Notes: generated by a model not told the origin, from the sequence alone. Positions 1-9,117 are shown, counted from the stretch's first letter. The stretch: DNA of 17,813 nt from Entrophospora sp. SA101 (GCA_958430865.1 CAUDNR010004167.1:106894-124706); one strand, 5' to 3'. Made by a program: numbers and translations.

Positions 1-2
1 CA

Positions 3-38
3 GATAATGTTGTAGAAGAAATTGATGAATTAATATAA
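3..38 (+). CDS. possible 3' end of a gene entering from the left edge
   Basis: An open frame runs from the window edge and ends DNVVEEIDELI followed by TAA at 36-38. The acidic, hydrophilic composition looks like a protein C-terminus, but 11 codons cannot identify a family and chance is a real alternative. Confidence 0.2.
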   Translation, partial: DNVVEEIDELI

Positions 39-1213
39 ATGCATTTTTTGGAAAATCACGTGATAAAAATTAAAAATAAAAAAAAATTTTGCTTTTTTTT
101 TTTGAATTTGAAACATTTTGCACAGAATTTGATGTGTTAGAGTGACCCGCACCGTACTAAAACCTAAATTTTGCTGAAATTAGATGATTTGCAAAATTCA
201 ATAAATTATTAATCTTGTCTTGTTCCTTTGGTGTTAATGATTGAATCGATCACACAAGTAGTAGTCAATTTAAACGGCATTGTTTTTAAAGAATTTATTC
301 AAAATAATATTATTACGAATATAATTTAATTGATGATGAATTCACTAACTGACGAATTTGTATAAAAAACTGGTACTATACTTTAGTACTATAAAATAAT
401 ATTTTTATTTTGAGTTATGAAATAAATGTCAAGGAACATATCTATACTTTTTTTTTAAGAAAAACAAAAAAAAAGGGATTACTCTCGGAGGTGTAGAAAA
501 TGAGTGAGATTTTTCATATTATGAGATAAATATTCGCGTCTCATATTTCAACTTGAATATAATTCGCCAATTTATTTTTTAATTAGTGAAGATTTTTAAT
601 TTTTATTTATGCTCAGTTGTTAAAGCCATAAAATTGTAATATCAATCGAGTAATAAAAGTTACATATAGTTTTGTCCTTTTATTATGCAAGATCACATTA
701 AATCATGCAAATTTGTAAGTATAGATCTTAAAAAAGTGCAAAAAACATTTCTTTCGTTATATTAAAATAAATAGTTTACTTTGGAGAAGCTACGGATTCC
801 GAGTATAAAACCTATCAATAGAAAATTGATGATAAAATCTTTTATTTGTATTTTTCCTATAAAAAAGCTAATGAATTGGAACTTTCAACAAAACACCTTC
901 TTCGAATTCATAAAAATTACTAATGATGACAACAACAATAACATGTTGACTTTACCACAACCACCACACCACATCAACAACGCTGCCAATTGGTTTATGT
1001 TAAAAGCAACTCTTATAGACCATTACCTCTAATTAATAATGATGGGCCACAATTATTATCTTCATTCGATTATGGAATCAACAATGAGGTCACTTTAATT
1101 GTAGTTATTTCTTGTCATATTTTAGTAGTAAAGTCTAATAGCATGAATATTGATCAACATTGTTCTGAACTAGTCAATATGTTAGCATTAATTAATACAG
1201 AGATAATTGATGC
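39..1213. other. gene-poor AT-rich stretch
   Basis: I see no convincing gene here, only A/T homopolymer runs and scattered stops. The one coding-like patch is about 936-1085 on the plus strand, Thr/Pro/Gln/Asn-rich and then a stretch reading YRPLPLINNDGPQLLSSFDY. It has no clear start or splice sites, and its open frame runs into the MITE that starts at 1214, so I do not call it a gene. Confidence 0.4.
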
Positions 1214-1390
1214 TAGTGTTGGTTGCCAAAACTATCTTGAAGAGGCGAAAGTCAAAACTAAAATTAAAAGTTATATGTCAAAACTAAATCAAAAGTCAAT
1301 AGCCAAAAATCAAAACTAGTTTCGACTTATGGCGAAACCTTTTGACTTTCGCACGGTTGGGAAACTCTCTAATTTTGGAAACCAACACTA
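1214..1390. mobile_element. hAT-like MITE, 177 bp
   Basis: The left end TAGTGTTGGTTGCCAAAA (1214-1231) and the right end at 1373-1390 are inverted copies matching at 17 of 18 positions. An inner inverted pair, GCGAAAGTCAAAA, lies at 1245-1257 and 1340-1352. The flanks ATTGATGC (1206-1213) and ATTGACAC (1391-1398) match at 6 of 8 positions and fit an aged 8-bp target duplication. TAGTG ends plus an 8-bp duplication are typical of the hAT superfamily. There is no transposase, so it is non-autonomous. Confidence 0.65.
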
Positions 1391-1403
1391 ATTGACACAC
1401 ATT

Positions 1404-1775
1404 TCAACAAATCTGTCCCGCCCCGTTAAAAATTGTTGAGTAGAATGCAGAATGAAAAAAAAACGCACTTTCAATATGAAATGCAGTAGATATGAAATAT
1501 GTACTCTCATATCTAATAATCTGGAATCGATGCAGAATATTTTTGGTCTGAACGATAAAAAAGACCATAACGTGAAAATTATGTTTTGAGAAAATTGAGT
1601 TTATTATTGTTTTTAGCACAACAGAAACAGTATCTTGACGAATGGTTGATTTAACTGGGACACGTAAACTTTTCCAACCCGATACTTGCTTTGAAATATC
1701 CTCTAAAAATGCCAAAAGAACCAGTAACTTGACAGATTGATTGTGGAAATTATTAGAAAAGAAACTAGTGAACAA
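1404..1775 (-). CDS. hypothetical 123-codon open frame
   Basis: This minus-strand frame stays open for 123 codons, longer than expected by chance in DNA this AT-rich. The product is rich in Phe, Ser and Ile and matches nothing I recognise. It begins at TTG rather than ATG, and I see no clear splice sites. Part of the opposite strand (about 1470-1590) also reads as plausible hydrophilic protein, so the open frame could be the shadow of a decayed plus-strand exon. The next feature leftward is the 1214-1390 MITE, directly past its stop codon. Function unknown; low confidence. Confidence 0.2.
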   Translation of the reverse strand: MFTSFFSNNFHNQSVKLLVLLAFLEDISKQVSGWKSLRVPVKSTIRQDTVSVVLKTIINSIFSKHNFHVMVFFIVQTKNILHRFQIIRYESTYFISTAFHIESAFFFHSAFYSTIFNGAGQIC

Positions 1776-2065
1776 GAAAATTGGAAATTTTCTGAAAATT
1801 ACATCGGAAATGAATTCATAATTTTATTATTATTATCAAAAATAGGTTTCTATTTAATATTAAAATACTAATATATACATTAATATTTTTAAACCTCCGT
1901 GAATAAACAACCTGTTAAAAAAAAAAAATAGACGAACGAATTGAAAAACTATCAGTAAAATGCGTATTATTAGTGGAGAATTTAGCGACATAGACATTTG
2001 GTCGAGATGGGTCCATATGCACTACTTAGAATGACAAAAGAAAATAACAATAAAGAAAGCAATAG

Positions 2066-2193
2066 TAGAGGCTTGGAATCGACTAAAATAGTCGACTAAA
2101 CTTTTTTTTAAACAACTAATAGTCATTGACTACTAATACCAATACTACTAATACTAATACTAATACTATGCTAATATTATTATTGTCTGACCA
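2066..2193 (+). mobile_element. truncated copy of the MITE at 5005-5265
   Basis: It starts TAGAGGCTTGGAATCG and follows the 5005-5265 element through the TAGTCGACTA palindromes, the poly-T/AAACAACTAATAGTC block and the TTATTATTGTCTG block. It lacks about 13 bp in the middle, has gained TACTAA-type repeats around 2131-2170, and has no right terminal repeat. It is therefore a right-truncated, diverged copy of the same family. Confidence 0.7.
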
Positions 2194-2222
2194 GCTACAA
2201 TTTTTGTGTTTTATCATTCAAA

Positions 2223-2384
2223 ATGGAAAATTTCGATGCGGAAGATTATCAATACCACCAATACGATGATGACGACAATAGTAGTGTGTTGTTGATGATA
2301 ATTTTACATGTGAATGAATAAACATCACCAATACAAGGTCTAATAGTTCATTGGTTTCAAGTTCCAATGATTTAAGCGGTTTAT
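2223..2384 (+). pseudogene. degraded acidic/serine-rich coding segment
   Basis: An ATG at 2223 opens an acidic peptide, MENFDAEDYQYHQYDDDD, that goes out of frame after about 22 codons. In the next frame coding-like residues (VVDDNFTCE, then a stop, then NTRSNSSLVSSSNDLSGL) continue to a stop near 2384. Composition is protein-like on both sides of the shift, which suggests a frameshifted exon rather than chance. The family is not recognised. Downstream DNA to about 2990 shows nothing further that I can call. Confidence 0.22.
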
Positions 2385-2989
2385 AAAAACGAATCGTAAC
2401 ACATGGAAGTATTTTGAAAAAGTGAAAGATTATAATGGAAATGAATTTGAAATTTGCAAATCAAAAAAAAAAAAAACGAAATATTATTATTAACGTTAAA
2501 TTAAGAATAGATGAAAATTATGTGTTCAGTTTTTATAATGAAAAGTCATGTCTGTGTTTAGCTTATTACAAAATGCTACAAACCTTTCTTATATATATGT
2601 ATATTAGCTTTAGTTTTACAAATATATCATTTTCATTTTTGAATGAATTTAATTGGGGTGGAATTTAGAGCGATTATGATTGGCAAGTATTAAAAAGGGA
2701 AAAATATCGTGAATAATATTAATGTTAATATGCACATACATGCTGTGATCCATTTATTATGTGTGTTAACGGGATTTGAATTTGACGTTAACTCGCTAAT
2801 TGAAAACACTATAATCCCGAAGTAATCTTTTTTTTATTTTTATTATTATATCTGTATTCCGTATATTTATTAATTATTTTGATATTTTCGTATTATTTAT
2901 TTAGAAGGAATTAATGGCGATAAAGGAGCTCTATTGCTTTGTTAATTGTACCATAAAGTGTTTACAGATTCACCAAAGCTTTAAGAAGG

Positions 2990-3104
2990 AGGTAATAGGC
3001 AAAAATTTATATTTTGTCCAAGAATGGTCCAGGACATTTAAAGTGAAAGACGCAGTCCCGGACCGGACAGTCCGTGTCCATGTCCGCGTCCGCTGACAAC
3101 ACTG
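2990..3104 (-). mobile_element. GC-rich right end of a possible hAT element
   Basis: Read on the minus strand from 3104, the sequence begins CAGTGTTGTCAGCGGACG and continues with repeated GGAC/CGGAC motifs. A CAGTG terminus with short subterminal repeats is typical of hAT elements. It stands out as a GC-rich island in AT-rich DNA. I found no matching left end upstream, so the element is truncated, solo, or misread. The left bound is approximate. Confidence 0.35.
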
Positions 3105-3372
3105 GTCATAGTATTATTATTACTTTGGTGATGCAATATTTTCTCTATTTATTTGTAATGATAATATCAATTATCTTTGCTGTCCCATTAAGGAGAAATG
3201 CAAAAGAAAGGTAAAACTAAAATTATTCTGTGATTGGGTCAAGTGTTTACTTGTAGCCAACTAAGCCATTTCTCTTTTTGGCAGGCGGGGAAAGAGAATA
3301 TCTCCATTCGAAACTATTTTAAAAGATTGGGATAATTTTGTTATTAACCTTACTCTATAGAATTCATATATA
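3105..3372. other. no gene seen
   Basis: AT-rich sequence with no open frame of interest and no repeat I can define. It ends at the TA dinucleotide flanking the next element. Confidence 0.4.
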
Positions 3373-3890
3373 CAGGGTGTTAAGAAAAAAACAGCAGTTT
3401 GTAAAGATATTGTTTTTAATGAAAAAGTAGCCAAATTATATATCAGAGAATTGGAGGATCATAGATTATGACATATGAAATTTTTGAAGCATATTATTAT
3501 GTAAGCTTTAAAAGAAATTTATGCGTTGAATTGTTTTTTCAAATAATCAAATTCCTTTTATTTCCAATTGACAAAATTCTAGAAAATCTGGAAGTATGAA
3601 GGTTTATATATAATCTCTGGAACTTTCATTACAAATTGGTATGATTTTTTGTATGTTTATTATGTATATTTTTGCATCAGGATTATTATTAAAAAATTCC
3701 ATTTTAAAATTTCAGAGACAAAAAAAGATATGATTTAGCTTTACAGAAAATTGGCAATAGCATATCATGTCTATTTTTTTTATTTAACAAGGCAATTTGA
3801 TAAACTTTCAAATGAATCAAAATTTATTTAATTATGTAATTATTGAGATATGCAATTTTTTGTCACTGCAGTTTTTTTCTTAACACACTG
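3373..3890. mobile_element. 518-bp TA-flanked non-autonomous element (Tc1/mariner-like)
   Basis: The left end CAGGGTGTTAAGAAAAAAAC and the right end, read inward on the opposite strand, CAGTGTGTTAAGAAAAAAAC, match at 19 of 20 positions. TA dinucleotides lie immediately outside both ends (3371-3372 and 3891-3892), as expected for TA-targeting elements of the Tc1/mariner/IS630 group. The interior has no open frame of transposase size, so the element would depend on a transposase supplied elsewhere. Confidence 0.75.
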
Positions 3891-3900
3891 TAAATACTAA

Positions 3901-4207
3901 ATGATGAATATTATTACACCCGATCCTGATGATGCTAATGAGAAGGGAAGTATTCAGATGGACATTAACATGAAAAAAGAAAAACAACTGATACCTGCAT
4001 TGTAATGTGAAATGGAAGTGTTAATTTTTATTTATTTTACTATTTATCAATCACTTGATTGAGCATTAACTCATTATTATATAATCTGTATGTTACAAAC
4101 CTTTTGAATACTTGGTAAGAAATTCATTGATAGAAGAGAAAGATGATGACAATATTCCTTTAACTGGAAATTAGAACAGACAGTATAATCCTCATGGCTG
4201 GACACGT
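3901..4207 (+). pseudogene. coding-like fragments, unknown gene
   Basis: Right after the 3373-3890 element, an ATG at 3901 opens a 34-codon hydrophilic frame (MMNIITPDPDDANEKGSIQM...) that stops at 4003-4005. From about 4110 to 4207 another plus frame reads protein-like residues including NSLIEEKDDDNIPLTGN, an in-frame TAG, then NRQYNPHGWTR, followed by GTAAG that could be a splice donor. These may be exons of one decayed gene interrupted by the transposon. The family is not recognised, and linkage between pieces is inference. Confidence 0.22.
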
Positions 4208-4657
4208 AAGAAAATTTCATTTAAAATTTGTTGTAACGAAATTACTAATAATATTATATACTAATTCACCTCAACAAATCTATGTTGTGTGTGAAAAATG
4301 AAATTTATGCAGTTGAGCATACACATGCGGATTTTTCACTGATCAATATATGTAATATAAAAATACAAACTCTATCTCCTCCAAACAATGTTGTTAATTC
4401 CTTATATTTTTTTTTGTTTTATTAGATATTCAAAATAAACTTTAAACAAGAATCAAAAAATATAAAGATGTTAAGTGAAAAGAGTAAGTATTTTCATAAC
4501 TGTAGGAATCATCACATTCTATAGTATATATAAGATATATAAACTTAAAACTAAAACAATTTCTAGTATAATTTTTATTCGTTGCGTCGAGCAAAAATTT
4601 ATTTATTTATTTTATTTAAAAAAAAATATATATAAAAAGAAATTATAAAATTAATAA

Positions 4658-4831
4658 AAGATCCATTGCAAAAAAGAACCATCATGTGGATCAAAAGTTA
4701 TTTATAAATTTGAAGATTTAGAAAAAGTTTACGATTTGAACACTTGTAATAATAAAGATAATTTTTTGGATAAGTGGGCCATTTATTTATATTATCAAGT
4801 ATTTAAACGATTGAGCAGACCAACTTATTGA
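4658..4831 (+). CDS. possible last exon of an unknown gene
   Basis: A plus-strand frame with no ATG near its beginning runs 57 codons to TGA at 4829-4831. It reads IHCKKEPSCGSKVIYKFEDL, then a Tyr/Lys/Asn-rich stretch ending FKRLSRPTY. Four Cys residues and balanced charge make it more protein-like than its surroundings. AG dinucleotides just upstream (for example 4659-4660) could act as a splice acceptor, but I could not join it in phase to the short ATG frame at 4468 that precedes a GTAAGT at 4484. Hypothetical; function unknown. Confidence 0.28.
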   Translation, partial: KIHCKKEPSCGSKVIYKFEDLEKVYDLNTCNNKDNFLDKWAIYLYYQVFKRLSRPTY

Positions 4832-4934
4832 GTTTATAATTCTTTTATTTTTGTAAAATCACGTGTTTTGATGTTTGAGAGGTCTGATTACTGTGCCCAA
4901 ACCATTAATCAAGCTTTACCCGTATATGAGATTT

Positions 4935-4952
4935 CATACTAGTACTAGTATG
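4935..4952. repeat. perfect 18-bp palindrome
   Basis: CATACTAGTACTAGTATG equals its own reverse complement. It lies 40 bp left of the mariner-like element and has no assigned role. Confidence 0.6.
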
Positions 4953-4992
4953 GTTTTTCTATACATTTTTCGTAGATTTTTTGTATGGAATA

Positions 4993-5699
4993 CACTCCCT
5001 GGACTAGAGGTTGGAATCGACTAAAATAGTCGACTAATTTAGTCAACTAACTTTTTTTTTAAACAACTAATAGTCGACTAGTTGTTTATTTAGTCGACTA
5101 ATACTAATTATTATTATTGTCTGTGACCATTTTGCGAAGCAAATGGTTATACGCTAGTGTTAAAAAAATTTAGTCGAGTAAATAGTCGACTAAAAATAAT
5201 CGACTAAAAGAAATTTTGACCAACTAGTAATCGACTAAGGATTTTTTGGACGATTCCAACCTCTAGGCAAAAAAATTTTTTTTCGTTACGCAAGTGGGAA
5301 ATTTAATAAATTTTTTATTAGTTAAAAAAAAATTAATAATTCTTTTTATTAGTAATAAATATCTTTATTTTCTTAATTAATTTATTCTTTATTTGTATTA
5401 ACAAATAGCTTACAAAATACCCAAGCTCATAAGTTAGGTAAAATAAAACAATAATAAAAATACAATAATAATAATAACGAAAAAAATAAAAAGTTTTACA
5501 CGTGACGAAGTCACTTGTCATAAATCATTCTTCTAGTTTTTTTAACTGTTATTCTCCCAAACATTACAAAATTTGAAATTTTGCGTACATATTCTTGAGA
5601 ACATTAATCACAATTTGATGAAATTTATCTGTGTTTTATTATGTACGTTTTTGCGTAATTAATTGTTTTGTGGTGACCGAAACTTTTGTCCAGGGAGTG
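4993..5699. mobile_element. mariner-like element, interrupted by a MITE
   Basis: Outer inverted ends CACTCCCTGGAC (4993-5004) and GTCCAGGGAGTG (5688-5699) are flanked by TA on both sides (4991-4992 and 5700-5701), the Tc1/mariner insertion signature. The match extends outward to 16 bp counting the flanks. Removing the nested 5005-5265 insert leaves about 446 bp with no transposase. The only frame of any length inside (minus strand, 5333-5521) is low-complexity Ile/Lys/Tyr, which I do not believe is a gene. Confidence 0.7.
5005..5265. mobile_element. 261-bp palindrome-rich MITE nested in the mariner-like element
   Basis: TAGAGGTTGGAATCG at 5005-5019 is a perfect 15-bp inverted match to 5251-5265. 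The interior carries many copies of TAGTCGACTA and its variants in both orientations, so a single strand could fold extensively. The insertion point is directly after CTGGAC of the host element's left terminal repeat; the host sequence resumes as GGCAAAAAAA, so no clean target duplication remains. A truncated relative lies at 2066-2193. Confidence 0.75.
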
Positions 5700-5701
5700 T
5701 A

Positions 5702-6121
5702 TTATATACAATAAATAAGTGTATACCTTTTCCTACTACTTCTCTATCTTAGTTGTTTTGGCGAATATGCTTTTTCTAAATAAAGATGAACGAAAACTCG
5801 TAAATAAAGTCAATTAAATAATACATAATATGCAAAAGTTGTAATTTTTCTCTTCTCATCTGATTCATGACCTAATTGATCCAAATTAATCCGGAAGTTG
5901 AAATATAAAAAAGCCACATATTAATATATATATATATTAATATAAAGGTTCTGTCGTATGCATAATTAATTAAAATTTATGTCATATATACAACATAAAT
6001 TAAAAATTGATATAAAACGAATTTCAAATTTTCCTCGTTTTGAATCGAGTTTTTTTAATTCTTTTAATTAAGAGATTCTAAAAAGTAACCATTTATTATT
6101 TTTTCGGACGTGTAAACAAAA
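5702..6121. other. intergenic; AT palindrome upstream of the GTPase gene
   Basis: No gene is seen. A perfect 24-bp AT-only palindrome (TATTAATATATA and its complement) lies at 5919-5942. Confidence 0.45.
6011..6017 (+). promoter_or_regulatory. candidate TATA box for the GTPase gene
   Basis: TATAAAA lies 105 bp upstream of the proposed ATG at 6122, a reasonable distance for a fungal core promoter. In DNA this AT-rich the motif is weak evidence on its own. Confidence 0.25.
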
Positions 6122-7913
6122 ATGATTTCATCGTCAAAAGAGAAGGGAGAAGATTACTGTCAAGTTAGTCATATAAATTTGTTTGTTGCCTCTTTTTAAT
6201 AATAATAAAATTCTAAATTATATTGATATTTTTTCTTCCAGATAATGGAAAATAAAAAATGTATTCTGGCTATTGGGAGGACAGGGAACGGGAAAAGTTT
6301 TACAGCAAAAATTTTTGGGGCGAATGATGCGATAGTATCTGATGGCGCAGATTCGTGTACCAAAGGAACCATGTTATATACTTGTGGAGATAATGGTTTC
6401 CTATACATTGATACGCAAGGTTTTGATGACTCCGAAGGAGTGAAGGGTGGTGATGCTCAAACGGCTTTATCGATTCTCAAAACTATGAATGAAAATGGTA
6501 TCACTAAACTACACACAATTCTTTGGTTTGTTGTTCCTGAAACTCGTAAACTTGGATCTTTAACTCGTCAAGCAAAATTTATTCAATCACTTGCTCAATA
6601 TTATGATGGCAATGTTTGGGATAATGTGATTATTGTTATGAAAGGTGACACATTATCCGAAAGCCCAATTAAAGCAGCAGAAGAAGCATCAAAAACTTTT
6701 GATAAATACAAGGATTTTCAAAAAAATATTAAGGTTTTTCATATTTTTTTGTATGAATATCTTAATCCAAATACACGTAAAATATATGAAAATTGTTTAA
6801 ATGATGATATGCTTAATGAAATGGGGTAAATAATAATTTTTATGTTAATTGTTTAAAATTATTTTACAACAATCAAAAAACCTTTTTTTTTATTTTGAAA
6901 TTAGAATTTTCAAACAAGCAGAACCAAAAAAAATCTTAAATCGGTATATTGAATTAATGAAAGGTCATGATCAACATCTTGTTACAATTCTATTTAAAGA
7001 AGCAAAATGCCTAAAATGTCCAGAAAAGAATGATCCAAGGTTAACAATTTCCAATTGTCATGGTGAAACGGAAAGAAAACATGAACATCATAAACAAGTT
7101 CATCCTGGAGAAATTTATAAAAAACATCCATCTGGTCTTTCTGGTTACCATCTAGGAAATTTAGAAAAACATCATCCTGATCGGAGAATTAAAATACATA
7201 AATTTAGTTATGTTACACCATTCCATACTGGCCAAAAAATTGAATACCATCCTAACGAAAATTCAGTGCATCCATTAACAGCAGTAGGGTACCAATATGA
7301 AGCTCCTGATTATGACTTTTGGCCATCAGTTACAAGAGTTGTTACATTTACAATTGTTAATCCACATAGAACTGTTCATACTCCAAAAATTCATGGATGT
7401 TGTGGTTGGGGAGAAGGTTCAGATGGCTGTTCTTATGCTTGTTGTAAACAATCAAAGGGCAGTATTGGATGTAAAGAAAAATATAATTGTTGCAATAATT
7501 TCGAACCTTGCAGAAAAAAACATGATTGTTGTAATCAGATAGTAGGAGCAGATGATAATGGATGTGAAACAGTTTATAATTGTTGTCAGGGAGAAGTTAA
7601 TAGTGAAGGCTGCAGAGATCGTTATGAGTGTTGTAAACAAATGGCAGAGTGTAGCAGGAGATATGATTGTTGTGGAGTTGATTTTAGTGATGGTAATAAG
7701 GGTTGTAAAGAATATTATTCATGTTGTGGCATTGAAGTTAGTAACAATATTGGTTGCACACTTGTTTGCAATGGTTGCTCTAGAGATTTAGATTCTCCTG
7801 GTTGTATGGAAATTTGTAAAATTTGTCATAATGATCCTCAAAAGGGATCTTGCGTATTAAATCATTATAAACATGATTTCGGACCTAATGTTCCTGAATC
7901 AGTTGTCTGGTAA
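6122..7913 (+). CDS. AIG1/GIMAP-type GTPase with His-rich linker and Cys-repeat tail
   Basis: I model three exons: 6122-6163, 6242-6825 and 6905-7913. Introns are 6164-6241 (GTTAGT...AG) and 6826-6904 (GTAAAT...AG), and all phases agree, giving 544 aa. Without the first exon, translation from ATG 6245 gives 529 aa. The G domain shows the P-loop GRTGNGKS (residues 26-33), an SCTKGT switch motif (about 53-58), DTQG (71-74) and MKGD in the G4 position (147-150), as in the AIG1 family of GTP-binding proteins. Next come CLKC and a His-rich linker (about 240-330). Residues 374-525 are Cys repeats of form C-x5-CC. There is no signal peptide or membrane segment, so a cytosolic protein is likely. In plants and animals AIG1/GIMAP proteins are linked to immunity and membrane remodelling; the role here is unknown. 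The tail may bind metal, which is inference. Confidence 0.85.
7395..7853 (+). repeat. coding Cys repeats in a higher-order array
   Basis: Nine units: six are C-x5-CC, the first is shorter (CSYACC) and the last two are C-x3-C-x2-C. Gaps between one CC and the next unit run 8, 5, 10, 8, 5, 10, 9 residues, so units are grouped in threes. That gives two full blocks of about 45-47 aa (starting GCSYACC and GCETVYNCC) and a partial third (GCKEYYSCC). This implies growth by duplication of a three-unit block. Confidence 0.8.
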
Positions 7914-8396
7914 TTTTAAACAAAGAGCATTAATAAGAATGATTAGTATAATTTTTGCTATCTATTTTAAGTTCTTTCTTGGTTTTTGTCTGGGTGTTCC
8001 TTGCTGATTGGCTATCAGGTAGATAACATTCAGAAAGGAACATTAAGACATTTATTACATATACTTATTTTGCATTTATTCAAAATTATTTCTCAAAATT
8101 ATTATTGTAATAAAAAAGCAACATAATAATCATTCAAATTATAAAAAGTTCACATTTTTTGTATTGATAAATAAATTTATCAAAATTTCACTAAACTTAA
8201 TAGACATAACATAAAGCTATACCCACATGAAAACTTACAATATTTTTCATCTTTTCAACTGCACTCTTCAAGTTTATATTGGAGAAAAATCATAGTTTTG
8301 AAATAAATAGTAATGCTAATTTTGAATAACTATAGCTTGATTAAAGTTTGGGTGTTTGGATGCAAATTCTGTTTGGCCAATTTTGAATTTCACATA
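7914..8396. other. 3' flank of the GTPase gene, no further gene
   Basis: AT-rich and free of credible open frames. It contains the hairpin at 7995-8042 and ends where the pogo-like terminus begins. Confidence 0.45.
7995..8042 (+). repeat. hairpin in the likely 3' UTR
   Basis: TGTTCCTTGCTGA (7995-8007) pairs with TCAGAAAGGAACA (8030-8042) at 12 of 13 positions around a 22-nt loop, 82 bp after the GTPase stop codon. It could be an RNA structure or a small transposon relic. Confidence 0.4.
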
Positions 8397-9117
8397 CAGT
8401 CAGACTCCTATATAAAACTATATTGCATTAGAGCTTCAAATAAAGAGATACAGACATGAAACTAAGGGAAGTTATAGTAAATAGATTAAGCTTTTAGATT
8501 ACAGAGAGTTTCTTTTCTTGCTAATTAAAAAAAAATTTTTTTATATATTCTAAAGAAATTGAAAAAAGATTGCTAATAGGAAAACTTTATAACCAAATGA
8601 GATATGGAAAAAAGCTCTTTGTAAGTTTATTATAGAAGACTTAAACAATAAAACTATAAAAAGTTTTGTTTAATTTTATTATGAAAAAGTTATTCAATTT
8701 ATTATTAAATTTTATCATAAAAATTTACATTGTAACTGATAAATTAATAGAAATTTCTTTTTATAATCCATGTTTTCAAAAAAATATATGATAAAGATAC
8801 TAAAAAATCCACACATAATACTTTGTTATATTGATGTAACATATGTTTGATGATCAACAGCCATCAAACACCACAATAATTGATCCTGTTGTAGGGATTA
8901 GTGGTGTATTTGAATCTGATTTATTAAAAAACAGCTTATATAGGCTTCTTCAGAGTTAAGAACCAAGTTTTTTTGCTTCTTCTTCTAACACTGGTTGATC
9001 ACTGATCAACAAAAAAATTATTAGATAATTTAGATTTGGTTTTAATAATTCATTTTGATTCTTTCTTTCTATAACATTCCAAATCTCTGCATGATTTTTC
9101 ATTAGATCTTTGTAATA
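8397..9117 (-). mobile_element. pogo/Jerky-like transposon remnant
   Basis: CAGTCAGACTCCTATATAAA at 8397, preceded by TA at 8395-8396, resembles the terminal repeat of pogo/Tigger/Jerky-type elements, which also target TA. On the minus strand, 8956-9117 encodes a fragment like the DNA-binding region of their transposases. No DDE domain fits in the remaining space and I found no second terminus, so this is an internally deleted relic. The assignment rests on remembered family patterns. Confidence 0.4.
8956..9117 (-). pseudogene. fragment of a CENP-B/Jerky-type transposase
   Basis: A minus-strand frame of 53 codons reads YYKDLMKNHAEIWNVIERKN, then NELLKP, then ISDQPVLEEEAKKLGS before TAA at 8958-8956. 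The last part resembles the second helix-turn-helix of CENP-B-type DNA-binding domains found in pogo, Tigger and Jerky transposases, where an I-S-x(n)-L-x-E-x-A-x-x-L-G pattern precedes the recognition region. An internal ATG at 9102-9100 would give 48 aa. Downstream (8850-8955) coding-like residues appear in other frames, suggesting frameshifts. Almost certainly non-functional. Confidence 0.45.

Noticed and set aside
781..1319. Two overlapping plus-strand open frames (83 and 109 codons)
   Set aside because: Both start at TTG, have no clear splice logic, and the second runs into the MITE at 1214-1390, so its 3' part is transposon sequence.
2435..2668. 77-codon plus-strand frame
   Set aside because: Lys homopolymer followed by Phe/Ile-rich text from AT-rich DNA, with no family resemblance.
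6196..6408. 70-codon minus-strand frame over exon 2 of the GTPase
   Set aside because: It is antisense to the P-loop coding region, which is clearly the real frame.
7297..7791. Three open frames (7297-7542 +, 7452-7640 -, 7552-7791 +) inside the GTPase gene
   Set aside because: They are shadows created by the regular TGT/TGC-rich Cys-repeat codons of the real frame.
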